Notes: a model not told the origin generated them from the letters alone. Positions 22,123-31,835 are shown, numbered from the stretch's first letter. The stretch: DNA of 64,000 nucleotides from Marinobacterium alkalitolerans (GCF_017776525.1 NZ_JACVEW010000001.1:1-64000); one strand, 5' to 3'. Numbers and translations are program-made.

Positions 22123-22953
22123 TCAGCGCAGCAGCGCCCGGAAGCCGCTGCGGTAGTCCGGGTACTGAAAGCGGTATCCGCTGGCCCTGAGCCGGCGGTT
22201 GCTGCAGCGCTTGCTGCCACCCCGGCGTACCTCTTCGCGCCGGGTAATATCGACCCCCAGCTGCTCGGCCAGCCACTCCATCACTTCGTGAATGGGCGTC
22301 GGTGCATCATCGCTGGCCAGATACAGCGGCTTGAGTGCCTTGCCATCTTCCAGCAGTTGCAGCAGGTGGTGGAGTACCCCCACACAGTCGTCCCGGTGAA
22401 TACGGTTACTGAAGTGAATCGGCTCTGACGGGGCTGCGATGCCGGCCATCACCTTGCGCAGCAGGTGGTCACGCCCGGGGCCGTAGATGCCGCTGAAGCG
22501 GACCACGGTGGCCGGAATGCCGCTGTTCAGCGCCAACTGCTCACTGGCCAGCAACGCCTTGCCGCTTTCGGTGGTGGGTTGCACCGGCGACTGCTCATCG
22601 ACCCAATCATGCTCGTGTTGATGGTAGACACCCGTGCTGCCGGTCAGAAACAGGTGGCGTGGCGGGACCGGCAAGGCGGCCAGCAGGTTGCGCAGGCTGT
22701 CCACGTAGGTGTGCTGGTAGGCTCCCGGCTCACGGCTTTTGGGTGCCGCGGTAAAGAACAGATGGTCACACTCCGGCAGCTCGGTCAGAGTTTCGGGCCG
22801 GGTCATATCTGCGGCAATGCCGTGGATGCCTTGGGGCAGCTGGTTTATAGTACGCCGAAGGCCAAACACCTGTGCCCCCTCGGCGGCCAGTTTGAGCCCA
22901 AGGCGGGTTCCAATGTCGCCACAGCCGGCGATGAGCACGCGTTGTTCCTGCAT
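22123..22953 (-). CDS. SDR-family NAD(P)-dependent epimerase/dehydratase-like protein
   Basis: The 276-residue protein is an atypical/extended short-chain dehydrogenase resembling E. coli YeeZ. The nucleotide-binding motif is VLIAGCGDIGTRLGLKL rather than the usual GXXGXXG with alanine. Later elements include HLFLTGSTGVYHQH and RFSGIYGPGRDHLLRK, the active-site YGPGR region common to extended SDRs. No sugar-specific context exists. The start at 22953 (MQEQRVLIAG) is preferred because the longer in-frame reading lies antisense to oxyR. It is divergent from oxyR (51 bases). Confidence 0.8.
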   Translation of the reverse strand: MQEQRVLIAGCGDIGTRLGLKLAAEGAQVFGLRRTINQLPQGIHGIAADMTRPETLTELPECDHLFFTAAPKSREPGAYQHTYVDSLRNLLAALPVPPRHLFLTGSTGVYHQHEHDWVDEQSPVQPTTESGKALLASEQLALNSGIPATVVRFSGIYGPGRDHLLRKVMAGIAAPSEPIHFSNRIHRDDCVGVLHHLLQLLEDGKALKPLYLASDDAPTPIHEVMEWLAEQLGVDITRREEVRRGGSKRCSNRRLRASGYRFQYPDYRSGFRALLR

Positions 22954-23004
22954 GTTGCCCCCTATTGAAAGTCGAGTTGTCCATCCTAACAGAGGTACGT
23001 CCCC

Positions 23005-23922
23005 ATGACGTTGACAGAGCTGCGATACATAGTGACCCTGGCCCGGGAGCAGCATTTTGGTCATGCTGCCGAGCGCTGCTATGTCAGCCAGCCCACCCTG
23101 TCGATCGCGGTAAAAAAGCTTGAAGAAGAGCTGGGCGTCGCTCTGTTCGAGCGCAGCAAGAATGCCGTACGCGTGACCCCGGTTGGTGAAAAGGTCGTCC
23201 GTCAGGCCCAAACCGTGCTGGAGCAGGCGGAAGCGATCAAGGAGCTGGCGCGGGAAGGCAAGGACCAGCTGGCCAGCCCGCTGCGGATTGGTGCGATCTA
23301 CACCATCGGGCCTTACCTGTTTCCGCAGCTGATTCCCCAGATTCAGCGTCTGGCACCGGATATGCCGCTCTATATCGAAGAGAATTTCACTGACAACCTG
23401 CGCACCAAGATTCGCAACGGGGAGCTGGATGCGATCATCATCGCGCTGCCATTCCATGAGGCGGATGTGCTGACACGCCCGTTGTATGACGAGCCCTTCC
23501 TGATGGCCATGCCCAAGGGGCATGAACTGGCCAGCCAGAGCGAGATTGATACCCGCCAGATGAACGAGATCCGCATGCTGCTGCTGGGTGAAGGGCACTG
23601 CTTCCGCGATCAGGTACTGGAAGCCTGCCCGACCCTGAACCAGTCGTTCCATGACCAGCATACGGTGACAGAAGGCAGTTCGCTGGAGACGATTCGGATG
23701 ATGGTGGCGTCGGGGCTGGGCACCAGTGTCTTGCCTCTCTCGGCCGTTGAAAACCATCCGACCAGTGACCTGATCGAAATACGCCCGTTCAAGCAGCCCC
23801 AGCCGATGCGTACCGTCGCCGTGGCCTGGCGGGCCAGTTTTCCGCGACCCAAGGCGATCGATGTGCTGGTCGAAGCGATCAACCACTGTCAGGTGAAGGC
23901 CGCGAGTGATGACTCCACCTGA
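23005..23922 (+). CDS. oxyR: hydrogen peroxide-sensing regulator OxyR
   Basis: OxyR is a LysR-type activator that switches on catalase, peroxidase and iron-control genes when a cysteine pair forms a disulfide. The 305-residue protein has the HTH at the N terminus (YIVTLAREQHFGHAAERCYVSQPTLSIAVKKLEEEL) in two conserved halves. The redox pair sits in GEGHCFRDQVLEACP, eight residues apart as in E. coli C199/C208. Its 3' end overlaps the recG start by 14 bp. oxyR next to recG is also known from Pseudomonas. Confidence 0.95.
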   Translation: MTLTELRYIVTLAREQHFGHAAERCYVSQPTLSIAVKKLEEELGVALFERSKNAVRVTPVGEKVVRQAQTVLEQAEAIKELAREGKDQLASPLRIGAIYTIGPYLFPQLIPQIQRLAPDMPLYIEENFTDNLRTKIRNGELDAIIIALPFHEADVLTRPLYDEPFLMAMPKGHELASQSEIDTRQMNEIRMLLLGEGHCFRDQVLEACPTLNQSFHDQHTVTEGSSLETIRMMVASGLGTSVLPLSAVENHPTSDLIEIRPFKQPQPMRTVAVAWRASFPRPKAIDVLVEAINHCQVKAASDDST

Positions 23923-25987
23923 CAACGGCGTGTCCGTTACTACCCTCAAGGGCGTAGGGACGGCACTTTCGCTCAAGCTTGAGCGGTTGGGTATTCATAC
24001 GGTGCAGGATCTGCTGCTGCACCTGCCGCTGCGCTATCAGGATCGCACCCGTGTTGTTCCTGTGGGCAGCCTGCGCTCAGGGGACGAAGCCCTGATAGAA
24101 GGCACGGTGCGCGCGGCCGATATCGCGCAGGGGCGCAGGCGCAGCCTGATGTGCAGGATTCAGGATGGCAGTGGTTCCCTGACGTTACGCTTTTTTCACT
24201 TCCGAGCCGCGCAGAAGAACAGCTTCCAGCCGAGCACGCGTCTGCTCTGCTTTGGCGAGGCCCGTCCGGGGCCGGGTGGCCTTGAAATGGTTCACCCCGA
24301 GTACAAGTTGCTGAAAGGCGATGGGCCGGCGGTCATGTCCGAGCAGCTGACGCCGGTGTATCCGCTGACGGAAGGGCTGACACAGGGGCGTATCCGCAGC
24401 CTGATTACATTGGCACTGGAATGGATGCGGGATCAGGGCTTGAAAGACCTGCTGCCGGATACATTGCTTCAGCAATGGAAACTGCCGAGCCTGCCTGATT
24501 CCCTGGAATACCTGCACAACCCGCCGGTCGATGCGGACCAGTCGCTGCTGCTGGACGGAAAGCATCCGGCGCAGCGCCGGTTGGCGATGGAGGAGCTGCT
24601 GGCGCACCACTTGTCGCTGCAGAAGGCGCGGGAGCGGGTACAGCAGCAGGGGGCACCTGCTCTCAAGGCGACCGGTGCGTTCAGCCGTCCCTTTCTGGCC
24701 GGGCTGCCGTTCGAGCTGACCGGCGCGCAGCTGCGAGTGGCGCGAGAAGTGGCCCGAGACCTGCAGCAGCCGCTGCCCATGCTGCGGCTGGTGCAGGGGG
24801 ATGTCGGGTCAGGCAAAACCGTAGTGGCGGCGCTGGCGGCATTGCAGGCGGTTGAAAACGGCTTGCAGGCGGCGGTCATGGCGCCGACCGAGATACTGGC
24901 CGAGCAGCACCATATCAACTTCAGTCACTGGCTGGAGCCGCTCGGTATTCGGGTGGCCTGGCTGGCCGGCAAGGTCAAGGGCAAGGCGCGTGAGGCCCAG
25001 CTGGAGGCGATTCGCAGCGGCGAGGCCCAGATTGTGGTCGGCACCCATGCCCTGTTTCAGGAAGAGGTCCGGTTTGCGGATCTGGGGGTCGTGGTGATCG
25101 ATGAGCAGCACCGCTTCGGGGTGCACCAGCGCCTGAGCCTGAAAGAAAAGGGACGCAACGGTGAGCGCAGCCCGCATCAGCTGATCATGACGGCAACCCC
25201 CATCCCCCGCACGCTGACCATGAGTGCCTATGCAGATCTGGACTGCTCGATCATCGATGAGTTGCCACCGGGCCGAACGCCGGTACAAACGGTCGTGGTG
25301 GCTGATTCCCGCCGTGACCAGGTGGTGGAGCGGGTACGTCAGGCCTGTGACGAAGGGCGCCAGGCCTATTGGGTCTGCACCCTGATTGAAGAATCCGAGG
25401 CCCTTCAGTGTGAAGCAGCCGAGGTGACAGCCGAGCGTCTCAAGGAGGCGCTGCCGCAGCTGCGGATCGGCCTGGTCCATGGACGCATGAAGCCGGCGGA
25501 AAAGGCGGATATCATGGCGCGCTTCAAGGCGGCCGAGCTGGACCTGCTGGTTGCGACCACGGTGATTGAAGTCGGTGTGGACGTGCCTAACGCAAGTCTG
25601 ATGATTATCGAGAACCCGGAGCGGCTCGGGCTGGCCCAGCTGCACCAGCTGCGTGGACGGGTCGGGCGCGGCAGTGTCGAAAGCTACTGTGTGCTGATGT
25701 ACCATGCGCCGCTTTCCAAACAGGGGCGTGAACGTCTGGGTGTCATGCGCGAGACGACGGACGGTTTCCGCATTGCCGAAAAGGATCTGGAGCTGCGGGG
25801 GCCCGGTGAAGTGCTGGGCACACGGCAGACCGGCATGATGCAGTTTCGTATTGCCGATCTGCAGCGTGACGCGGACCTCTTGCCCCGTATCCATCAGGTG
25901 GCCCTCGAACTGAAAACAGAGCCCGCACTGAATGATGCTTTGATCCGGCGCTGGCTGGGAACAGGAGATATGTATGCACAGGTTTAA
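23909..25987 (+). CDS. recG: ATP-dependent DNA helicase RecG
   Basis: RecG remodels stalled forks and branched DNA. The 692-residue protein contains the wedge/OB domain (about residues 60-160), then superfamily-2 helicase motifs: VQGDVGSGKTVVA (I), MAPTEILAEQH (Ia), VVIDEQHRFGVHQR (II, DEQH), MTATPIPRTL (III), TTVIEVGVDVPNA and QLRGRVGRG (V, VI). A GTG one codon earlier is possible, but ATG 23909 is simpler. Overlaps with oxyR upstream and with the DUF501 gene downstream (14 bp each) suggest coupled translation. Confidence 0.96.
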   Translation: MTPPDNGVSVTTLKGVGTALSLKLERLGIHTVQDLLLHLPLRYQDRTRVVPVGSLRSGDEALIEGTVRAADIAQGRRRSLMCRIQDGSGSLTLRFFHFRAAQKNSFQPSTRLLCFGEARPGPGGLEMVHPEYKLLKGDGPAVMSEQLTPVYPLTEGLTQGRIRSLITLALEWMRDQGLKDLLPDTLLQQWKLPSLPDSLEYLHNPPVDADQSLLLDGKHPAQRRLAMEELLAHHLSLQKARERVQQQGAPALKATGAFSRPFLAGLPFELTGAQLRVAREVARDLQQPLPMLRLVQGDVGSGKTVVAALAALQAVENGLQAAVMAPTEILAEQHHINFSHWLEPLGIRVAWLAGKVKGKAREAQLEAIRSGEAQIVVGTHALFQEEVRFADLGVVVIDEQHRFGVHQRLSLKEKGRNGERSPHQLIMTATPIPRTLTMSAYADLDCSIIDELPPGRTPVQTVVVADSRRDQVVERVRQACDEGRQAYWVCTLIEESEALQCEAAEVTAERLKEALPQLRIGLVHGRMKPAEKADIMARFKAAELDLLVATTVIEVGVDVPNASLMIIENPERLGLAQLHQLRGRVGRGSVESYCVLMYHAPLSKQGRERLGVMRETTDGFRIAEKDLELRGPGEVLGTRQTGMMQFRIADLQRDADLLPRIHQVALELKTEPALNDALIRRWLGTGDMYAQV

Positions 25988-26510
25988 TACCCACCGGCAG
26001 CCGCCTACGGACGCGCAGCTGGCGCTGATTGAGCAGCAGATCGGGCGTGAGCCACGCGGGATCGAGGCCGTGGCCTGTGCCACGGATACCGGACTGCCGC
26101 TGGTGTTGCAGATGCGTACGCTGGTCGCGGACCAGCCGTTCCCCACACTGTATTGGCTGTGTGGTCGTGACCTGTGTCGTGCCATCGGGCGCATCGAGGA
26201 CAGTGGTTGGGTGAAGCAGATTGAGCAGGCGTTACAGGATGACGAGGACCTGCGCGAGACCTATCTGGCGCAGCAGCAGCGCTATGTGGAGCGACGCTGG
26301 GCGCTGATGCGGGAAGAGGACCGACAGCGCATTGAACAGCTGGGATTTACCGAGCTGTTTGACCGCTATGGCATTGGCGGGATCGCCCAGTGGGACAAGG
26401 TGCGGTGCCTGCACATGCAGTATGCCCACTGGCTGGCGGAGGGGGATAACATCATCGGGGAACGCCTGGAGCAGGCCTTTTCGCCCAGCACGCTGGACAT
26501 GAAACTCTGA
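25974..26510 (+). CDS. DUF501 family protein
   Basis: The 178-residue protein matches the DUF501 family. The conserved parts are IGREPRGIEAVACATDTGLPLVLQ, the block PFPTLYWLCGRDLCRAIGRIEDSGWV, and KVRCLHMQYAHWLAEGDNIIGE near the C terminus with cysteines and histidines that could bind a ligand. No function is established for this family. It overlaps recG by 14 bp and ends at a strong bidirectional terminator, so it is the last gene of the oxyR-recG unit. Nothing in the protein suggests a membrane location. Confidence 0.8.
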   Translation: MHRFNTHRQPPTDAQLALIEQQIGREPRGIEAVACATDTGLPLVLQMRTLVADQPFPTLYWLCGRDLCRAIGRIEDSGWVKQIEQALQDDEDLRETYLAQQQRYVERRWALMREEDRQRIEQLGFTELFDRYGIGGIAQWDKVRCLHMQYAHWLAEGDNIIGERLEQAFSPSTLDMKL

Positions 26511-26515
26511 AAACA

Positions 26516-26542
26516 CAAACGGCGACCCGAGGTCGCCGTTTG
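26516..26542. terminator. bidirectional terminator between DUF501 gene and ferredoxin gene
   Basis: CAAACGGCGACC (26516-26527) and GGTCGCCGTTTG (26531-26542) form a perfect 12-bp stem with a CGA loop, flanked by A-rich and T-rich sequence. It separates convergent transcription units. Confidence 0.88.
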
Positions 26543-26563
26543 TTGAATACCGTTGCGGGCCGC

Positions 26564-26818
<255 letters not shown>

Positions 26819-26844
26819 CTACCTCACTCAATCTGACAGGTTCT

Positions 26845-27333
<489 letters not shown>

Positions 27334-27600
27334 TCAGCTGACCTTCTGGTGGCTAATGGGCAACACTGTTGAGCGGGATGTTAGCCGAATTGTCACAGGG
27401 GCACAAATAGATTAGAGGAATGATAAGTATGCTTAAAGTTATTAAAAAATAATCTTTTATTTTTAAAGGTTATATTTGAGGGCGCCTTGAATATGACAGT
27501 TTGATGAAGCTCAGGCCGGGAGGCTTGTGCCCTTGCAGCGGCCACACTAGTGTCTATGCTCTTCATATACCTGTAGCAATGTAAATAAGGATATCCCGCC

Positions 27601-28218
27601 ATGGCTCGACGGACTCGGGAAGAGGCCGAACAGACTCGCCAGACCCTTCTGACCACAGCACTGACGCTGTTCAGTGAGCAGGGGATTGGCACCACCACCC
27701 TGAAACAGATTGCGCGTGAGGCCGGCGTGACGCACGGTGCGGTATATTGGCATTTTCGCAATCGACCGGACCTGCTGGAACAGATTCACCATGCGTACAT
27801 GCTGCCGTTTGAAGCGCAGTACCTGGAGCAGCGTCAAGGTGTGCAGCAGGATGCACTGGCGGCACTGGACCACTATTTTCTGGGCGTGCTCAGGGCCTTC
27901 AGTCAGGATGAGCAGGCGCAGCAGCTCTACCGCGTTTTCTATATGCCGGCCAGCCCGGTGGCCGACCTTGCCGGGCTCGAACAGCGGCTGGCGGATAATC
28001 GCCAGCTGTGGCAGGAGCAGCTGCGGTACTTCCTCAAGCAGGCCCGCAAACAGAAGCAGCTGCGCAAGAAAGCCTCACCTGCCGCACTGGCGCAGACGCT
28101 TCAGCTGATGCTGGATGGGCTGCTGTGCCAGTGGCTGCGCAGCGGTCAGGCGTTTGATCTGGTCGAACAGGGGCGCAGTCTGCTGGCGTTACTGCGCGAC
28201 GGGCTGCCGGAGAAATAG
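27601..28218 (+). CDS. TetR family repressor (AcrR/TtgR-like)
   Basis: The 205-residue protein has an AcrR-like TetR domain: RQTLLTTALTLFSEQGIGTTTLKQIAREAGVTHGAVYWHFRNRPDLLEQI in consecutive helices (residues 12-62). The rest is a ligand domain without clear identity. Repressors of this type usually sit next to an RND efflux operon, but no pump gene is nearby. The 270-base upstream region includes an AT-rich stretch (about 27410-27480) unlike its surroundings. AAGGA (27586-27590) supports the ATG. Its 3' end overlaps rsmD on the other strand by 30 bases. Ligand and targets are unknown. Confidence 0.85.
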   Translation: MARRTREEAEQTRQTLLTTALTLFSEQGIGTTTLKQIAREAGVTHGAVYWHFRNRPDLLEQIHHAYMLPFEAQYLEQRQGVQQDALAALDHYFLGVLRAFSQDEQAQQLYRVFYMPASPVADLAGLEQRLADNRQLWQEQLRYFLKQARKQKQLRKKASPAALAQTLQLMLDGLLCQWLRSGQAFDLVEQGRSLLALLRDGLPEK

Positions 28219-28818
28219 CCGATAGGCCACCTGCCCCGCCTGCTTTTCCCGGTGCAGCTGCCAGTTGTCGGGCAGGCCCTCCAGCGCCAGCTCGGCTTCG
28301 GTTTCCAGGTAAATCAGGGCATGGGCCTGCAGCAGGTTACGTTCTTCCAATAATGTGCAGATCGGCAGGGCCATGTCCTGACGGAAAGGCGGGTCCAGAA
28401 AAACCAGATCATACCGCACCTCTTCATCCGCCTTTTGCTGGGCCAGCCAGTCCTGTGCTGAGGCCGCAATAATCTCGGCGTTCTGCGCCTTGAGCAGATT
28501 GAGGTTGGTGCGCAACTGGCTGATGACGGCCGGTGCCCGGTCGACGAAAGTGACGCTGCCGGCGCCGCGTGAGAGTGCCTCCAGCCCCAGTGCTCCGCTG
28601 CCGCTGAACAGATCCAGACACTGCGCACCCGGCAGGTCGGCCTGGACCCAGTTGAACAGCGTCTCGCGAACCCGGTCCGGCGTTGGCCGCAGGCCCTCAA
28701 CGGCGGGAAAGTCCAGCTTGCGTCCGCGCCACTGGCCGCCAATGATGCGCAGGCTGGATCGAACGGCATCCACGCCATTTTTGGGGCGGGGCGGGCGGTG
28801 GTTATTGCGACGGGGCAT
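28189..28818 (-). CDS. rsmD: 16S rRNA (guanine(966)-N(2))-methyltransferase
   Basis: RsmD methylates G966 of 16S rRNA. The 209-residue protein has a basic N-terminal tail, then RIIGGQWRGRKLDFP, GLRPTPDRVRETLFNWV and the SAM motif CLDLFSGSGALGLEALSRGA. The catalytic motif is DLVFLDPPFRQ. The start at 28818 is chosen over an ATG six codons earlier because GAGGA is placed about five bases before it. It overlaps the upstream M16-like gene by 17 bp. Confidence 0.94.
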   Translation of the reverse strand: MPRRNNHRPPRPKNGVDAVRSSLRIIGGQWRGRKLDFPAVEGLRPTPDRVRETLFNWVQADLPGAQCLDLFSGSGALGLEALSRGAGSVTFVDRAPAVISQLRTNLNLLKAQNAEIIAASAQDWLAQQKADEEVRYDLVFLDPPFRQDMALPICTLLEERNLLQAHALIYLETEAELALEGLPDNWQLHREKQAGQVAYRLFLRQPVAQ

Positions 28819-29980
28819 AGCGGTCCTCGGTGGCACTGGGAAAGATCAGGCGACGATAACTATCAGAGGCGGGCCCCTGCTGCAAGCGCTGGTTGAGTGA
28901 CGCGCGTTCGATCTGGGACAGTTTCGATGTGACGTCCGAGAACGGAGTGGGCGAGAGCCCGTATCGAGCCAGTTGCAGCAGCCAGCTTTGTGGCTGGCGC
29001 TCGGTCAGCGCTGTCCAGCCTGTGCGCCATTCCTGTTTGAGAGCCTCAAAGCGAGCGCCCTGGGGGCATTGCAGCAACTCGGTCAGCTCCAGTTGGCTGG
29101 GGGAGGGTATAAACAGGCTCAGTTGCCCGCCGGAGTGCCAGGCGCGCCAGCGCATGCGGATATCCGCGTGCCGAATGGCTGAGGTCTGATGGCGCAGACA
29201 CTGGAGTGCCAGTTGCTGCTCCAGCCATTCATCCGCACTGGAAGGGGCCGGCCAGCGCCACTGATGTACTGTGCCGGCCGGTGCGCTACCGGGATGAGGC
29301 AGCAGCTGCATGAATAGACTGCTCTCGGGGGTTGGCTCAGCGGCTCTGGCTTGAGGGGCCACAAGGGGCTGCTGCTCTGGTGTCAGCAGGCTCAGGCGCC
29401 AGTGCTGCGGTGCCGTATACTGGCTGACGAGTTGAGCCGGGCGAGTATGCCAGCCCGAGGGCAGCGGCCCATCCAGCAGTTCGGGGAACGGCTGAGTGCC
29501 TTCGGATTGCTGCGCCAGATAATGCGCGGCACTCAGCTGCTCCAGCCGGGCACTCCAGTTGACTGTCGCAAAGTCGCCCAGCAAGTCGAGCAGCTCTTCG
29601 ATGGCTGCGGGGGTAGGTGGTTGCTGGCTGAGCAGGCTGAGTCGCCACTCGGTTGGGTCCGATGCGTGCTGCAGCCCTTGCCAGCCCTTGCTGCGCAGCC
29701 ACTGCTGCAGATCGGGCGATGTCAGGCGTGTCGACAGGAGTGAGGGAATCAGCCGGGCAGCCAGCCATTGATCCGCCGTCTCGGGGGGCGGCAGCGGCAG
29801 CTGTAACGCCAGCCGGTAGTTGTTGCGCGGCTGCGGTTGCTGGAACACGCGCCGCTCCGGATCCGCCAGTATCTGCGGCTCGCCGGGCATGGGGCCGAGC
29901 AGGGTGAGCAGCAAAATGATGCCGGGCAGCAGGATGATCAAGAGCCATAGCTGGCGTCGGCTCAGAAACGGTCGGTTCAT
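28802..29980 (-). CDS. degenerate M16-like, membrane-anchored protein
   Basis: The 392-residue protein has a short cytoplasmic start (MNRPFLSRRQ), one membrane helix (about residues 11-30, LWLLIILLPGIILLLTLLG) and a large periplasmic part rich in L, Q and P. The Pseudomonas counterpart position (between rsmD and ftsY) holds two M16 zinc peptidases. The pattern of the soluble part (WLAARLIPSLLSTRL, ELLDLLGDFATVNWSARLEQL) vaguely resembles an M16 domain, but no HXXEH or other metal motif is visible. I therefore call it an inactive M16-like remnant from context; a direct homology search would be needed to be sure. No close function can be offered. Confidence 0.55.
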   Translation of the reverse strand: MNRPFLSRRQLWLLIILLPGIILLLTLLGPMPGEPQILADPERRVFQQPQPRNNYRLALQLPLPPPETADQWLAARLIPSLLSTRLTSPDLQQWLRSKGWQGLQHASDPTEWRLSLLSQQPPTPAAIEELLDLLGDFATVNWSARLEQLSAAHYLAQQSEGTQPFPELLDGPLPSGWHTRPAQLVSQYTAPQHWRLSLLTPEQQPLVAPQARAAEPTPESSLFMQLLPHPGSAPAGTVHQWRWPAPSSADEWLEQQLALQCLRHQTSAIRHADIRMRWRAWHSGGQLSLFIPSPSQLELTELLQCPQGARFEALKQEWRTGWTALTERQPQSWLLQLARYGLSPTPFSDVTSKLSQIERASLNQRLQQGPASDSYRRLIFPSATEDRYAPSQ

Positions 29981-30103
29981 AGGTGGCCCTGAATTGACTG
30001 GCGCCGGGTTGGTCGTGGGGGGCTCTGTGCTAAGATAGCGCCCCATTAGGTTTTGAACTCGCAGGCCTGTTTCCAGGCCCCTCTACCGCGGATATTACAG
30101 ACT

Positions 30104-31822
30104 ATGGAAGCGCTCTACACCTGGATGACCGAGCAGGGCATCGATCCTGCCATTTTGCCCTATCTGGCCGGTGCATTGGCCATTGTATTCTTGCTGATCG
30201 TTGTGCGTGTCATGCGCAAGCCGTCTGTGACGGATACGCAGCTGAACGCGCGTACCTCAACCGATGAAATCGCACCCAAGGCGGACGTTGCCGAGGCCGC
30301 GCGCCAGGTGGCCGAAGAGGCGGAGCAGCGCGCGAGCGAGGAAGCCGAGCGCAAGGCGGCCGAGGACGAGACTGCCCGTCAGGCGGCCGAGGCAGAAGCA
30401 GCACGTCAGGCGCGTGAAGAAGCCGAGCGCAAGGCGGCAGAAGAAGAGGCAGCCCGTCAGGCGGCCGAGGCAGAAGCGGAACGTCAGGCCCGTGAAGAAG
30501 CCGAGCGCAAGGCGGCAGAAGAAGAGGCGGCACATCAGGCGGCCGAGGCGGAAGCAGAACGTCAGGCCCGTGAAGAGGCCGGGCGCAAGGCTGCCGAGGA
30601 AGAGGCAGCCCGTCAGGCGGCTGAGGCGGAAGCGGAACGTCAGGCCCGTGAAGAAGCCGAGCGCAAGGCGGCAGAAGAAGAGGCGGCACGTCAGGCGGCC
30701 GAGGCGGAAGCAGAACGTCAGGCCCGCGAAGAGGCCGAGCGCAAGGCGGCAGAAGAAGAGGCGGCTCGTAAGGCGGCCGAGGCAGAAGCGGAACGTCAGG
30801 CCCGCGAAGAGGCAGAGCGTAAGGCTGCTGAAGAAGAGGCTGCTCGCAAGGCCGCAGAAGAGGAGGCAGCGCGCAAGGCCGCCGAGGAAAGCCCGGAGCA
30901 GAAAAAGGCCGGCTTTTTCTCACGCATTAAAACCGGCCTGAGTCGCACCAAGGCCAACCTGACCGAACAGCTCAGCGATCTCTTTCTGGGCGCGAAGGAG
31001 ATTGATGATGATCTGCTGGAGGAGATCGAAACCACCCTGCTGATGGCGGATATCGGGGTAGAGGCGACCACGGAGATTATCGAACGCCTCACCGACCGGG
31101 TAGAACGCAACCAGCTCAAGGATGCAGAAGCGCTGAAACAGGCGCTCAAGGAGGAGCTGGGCGACCTGCTGGGCGGTGTTGAGCACCCGCTCAACCTGCC
31201 GGCAAAGAAACCGGCCGTGATCCTGATGGTCGGCGTCAACGGTGTGGGCAAGACGACCACCATTGGCAAGCTGGCCAAGCGGTTCCAGAACGAAGGCAAG
31301 TCCGTCATGCTGGCGGCGGGTGATACCTTCCGTGCCGCTGCCGTTGAGCAGCTTCAGGTGTGGGGCGAGCGCAACAGCGTACCGGTGGTGGCTCAGCACA
31401 CCGGTGCAGACTCGGCATCCGTGATCTTTGATGCCCTGCAATCGGCCCAGTCGCGAGAAATCGATGTATTGATCGCCGATACCGCGGGTCGTCTTCAGAA
31501 CAAGGACAACCTGATGCAGGAGCTGGAAAAGGTCGTGCGCGTGATGAAAAAGCTCGACCCCGACGCCCCGCATGAGGTGATGCTGGTGCTGGATGCCGGC
31601 ACGGGCCAGAACGCCATCAGCCAGGCCAAACAGTTCAAGGAGTCGGTGGGCGTGACCGGTATTACCCTGACCAAGCTGGACGGTACCGCCAAGGGCGGCA
31701 TTATTTTTGCCATTGCCAAGCAGTTTGGCCTGCCCATCCGCTTTATCGGGGTGGGTGAGCAGGTAGATGATCTGCGTCCGTTTGAAGCGGACGAGTTCGT
31801 ACAGGCATTGTTCGAGGACTGA
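30104..31822 (+). CDS. ftsY: signal recognition particle receptor FtsY
   Basis: FtsY receives SRP-ribosome complexes at the membrane. The 572-residue protein has an N-terminal hydrophobic helix (residues 20-36, YLAGALAIVFLLIVVRV), then an acidic, alanine-rich coiled-coil A region with six 26-residue repeats (residues 90-245), and a C-terminal NG GTPase domain. The GTPase motifs are GVNGVGKTTTIGKLA (G1), DTFRAAAVEQL, DTAGRLQNKDNL (G3) and TKLDGTAKGG (G4). E. coli FtsY has an acidic A domain but no true membrane span. The start MEALYTW (30104) has no strong ribosome binding site; a TTG at 30053 is an alternative. It begins the ftsYEX-rpoH block. Confidence 0.95.
   Translation: MEALYTWMTEQGIDPAILPYLAGALAIVFLLIVVRVMRKPSVTDTQLNARTSTDEIAPKADVAEAARQVAEEAEQRASEEAERKAAEDETARQAAEAEAARQAREEAERKAAEEEAARQAAEAEAERQAREEAERKAAEEEAAHQAAEAEAERQAREEAGRKAAEEEAARQAAEAEAERQAREEAERKAAEEEAARQAAEAEAERQAREEAERKAAEEEAARKAAEAEAERQAREEAERKAAEEEAARKAAEEEAARKAAEESPEQKKAGFFSRIKTGLSRTKANLTEQLSDLFLGAKEIDDDLLEEIETTLLMADIGVEATTEIIERLTDRVERNQLKDAEALKQALKEELGDLLGGVEHPLNLPAKKPAVILMVGVNGVGKTTTIGKLAKRFQNEGKSVMLAAGDTFRAAAVEQLQVWGERNSVPVVAQHTGADSASVIFDALQSAQSREIDVLIADTAGRLQNKDNLMQELEKVVRVMKKLDPDAPHEVMLVLDAGTGQNAISQAKQFKESVGVTGITLTKLDGTAKGGIIFAIAKQFGLPIRFIGVGEQVDDLRPFEADEFVQALFED
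30371..30838 (+). repeat. six tandem 78-bp repeats inside ftsY
   Basis: Six units of 78 bp encode AARQAAEAEAERQAREEA plus ERKAAEEE with few changes (for example AAHQ in unit 3, AARK in unit 6, a glycine for glutamate in unit 3). Near-identical DNA between units, not only protein, points to recent tandem expansion. A degenerate seventh unit follows up to about 30890. The encoded stretch is a highly charged helix. Confidence 0.85.
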
Positions 31823-31835
31823 CCGGGAGCCTGTT

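Noticed and set aside
22954-23976. In-frame N-terminal extension of the minus-strand SDR gene
   Set aside because: The added part lies antisense to oxyR and recG; the SDR fold starts at 22953 with its nucleotide-binding motif.
30210-30923. 237-residue proline-rich minus-strand frame
   Set aside because: Its composition arises from the antisense of the 78-bp repeats in ftsY.
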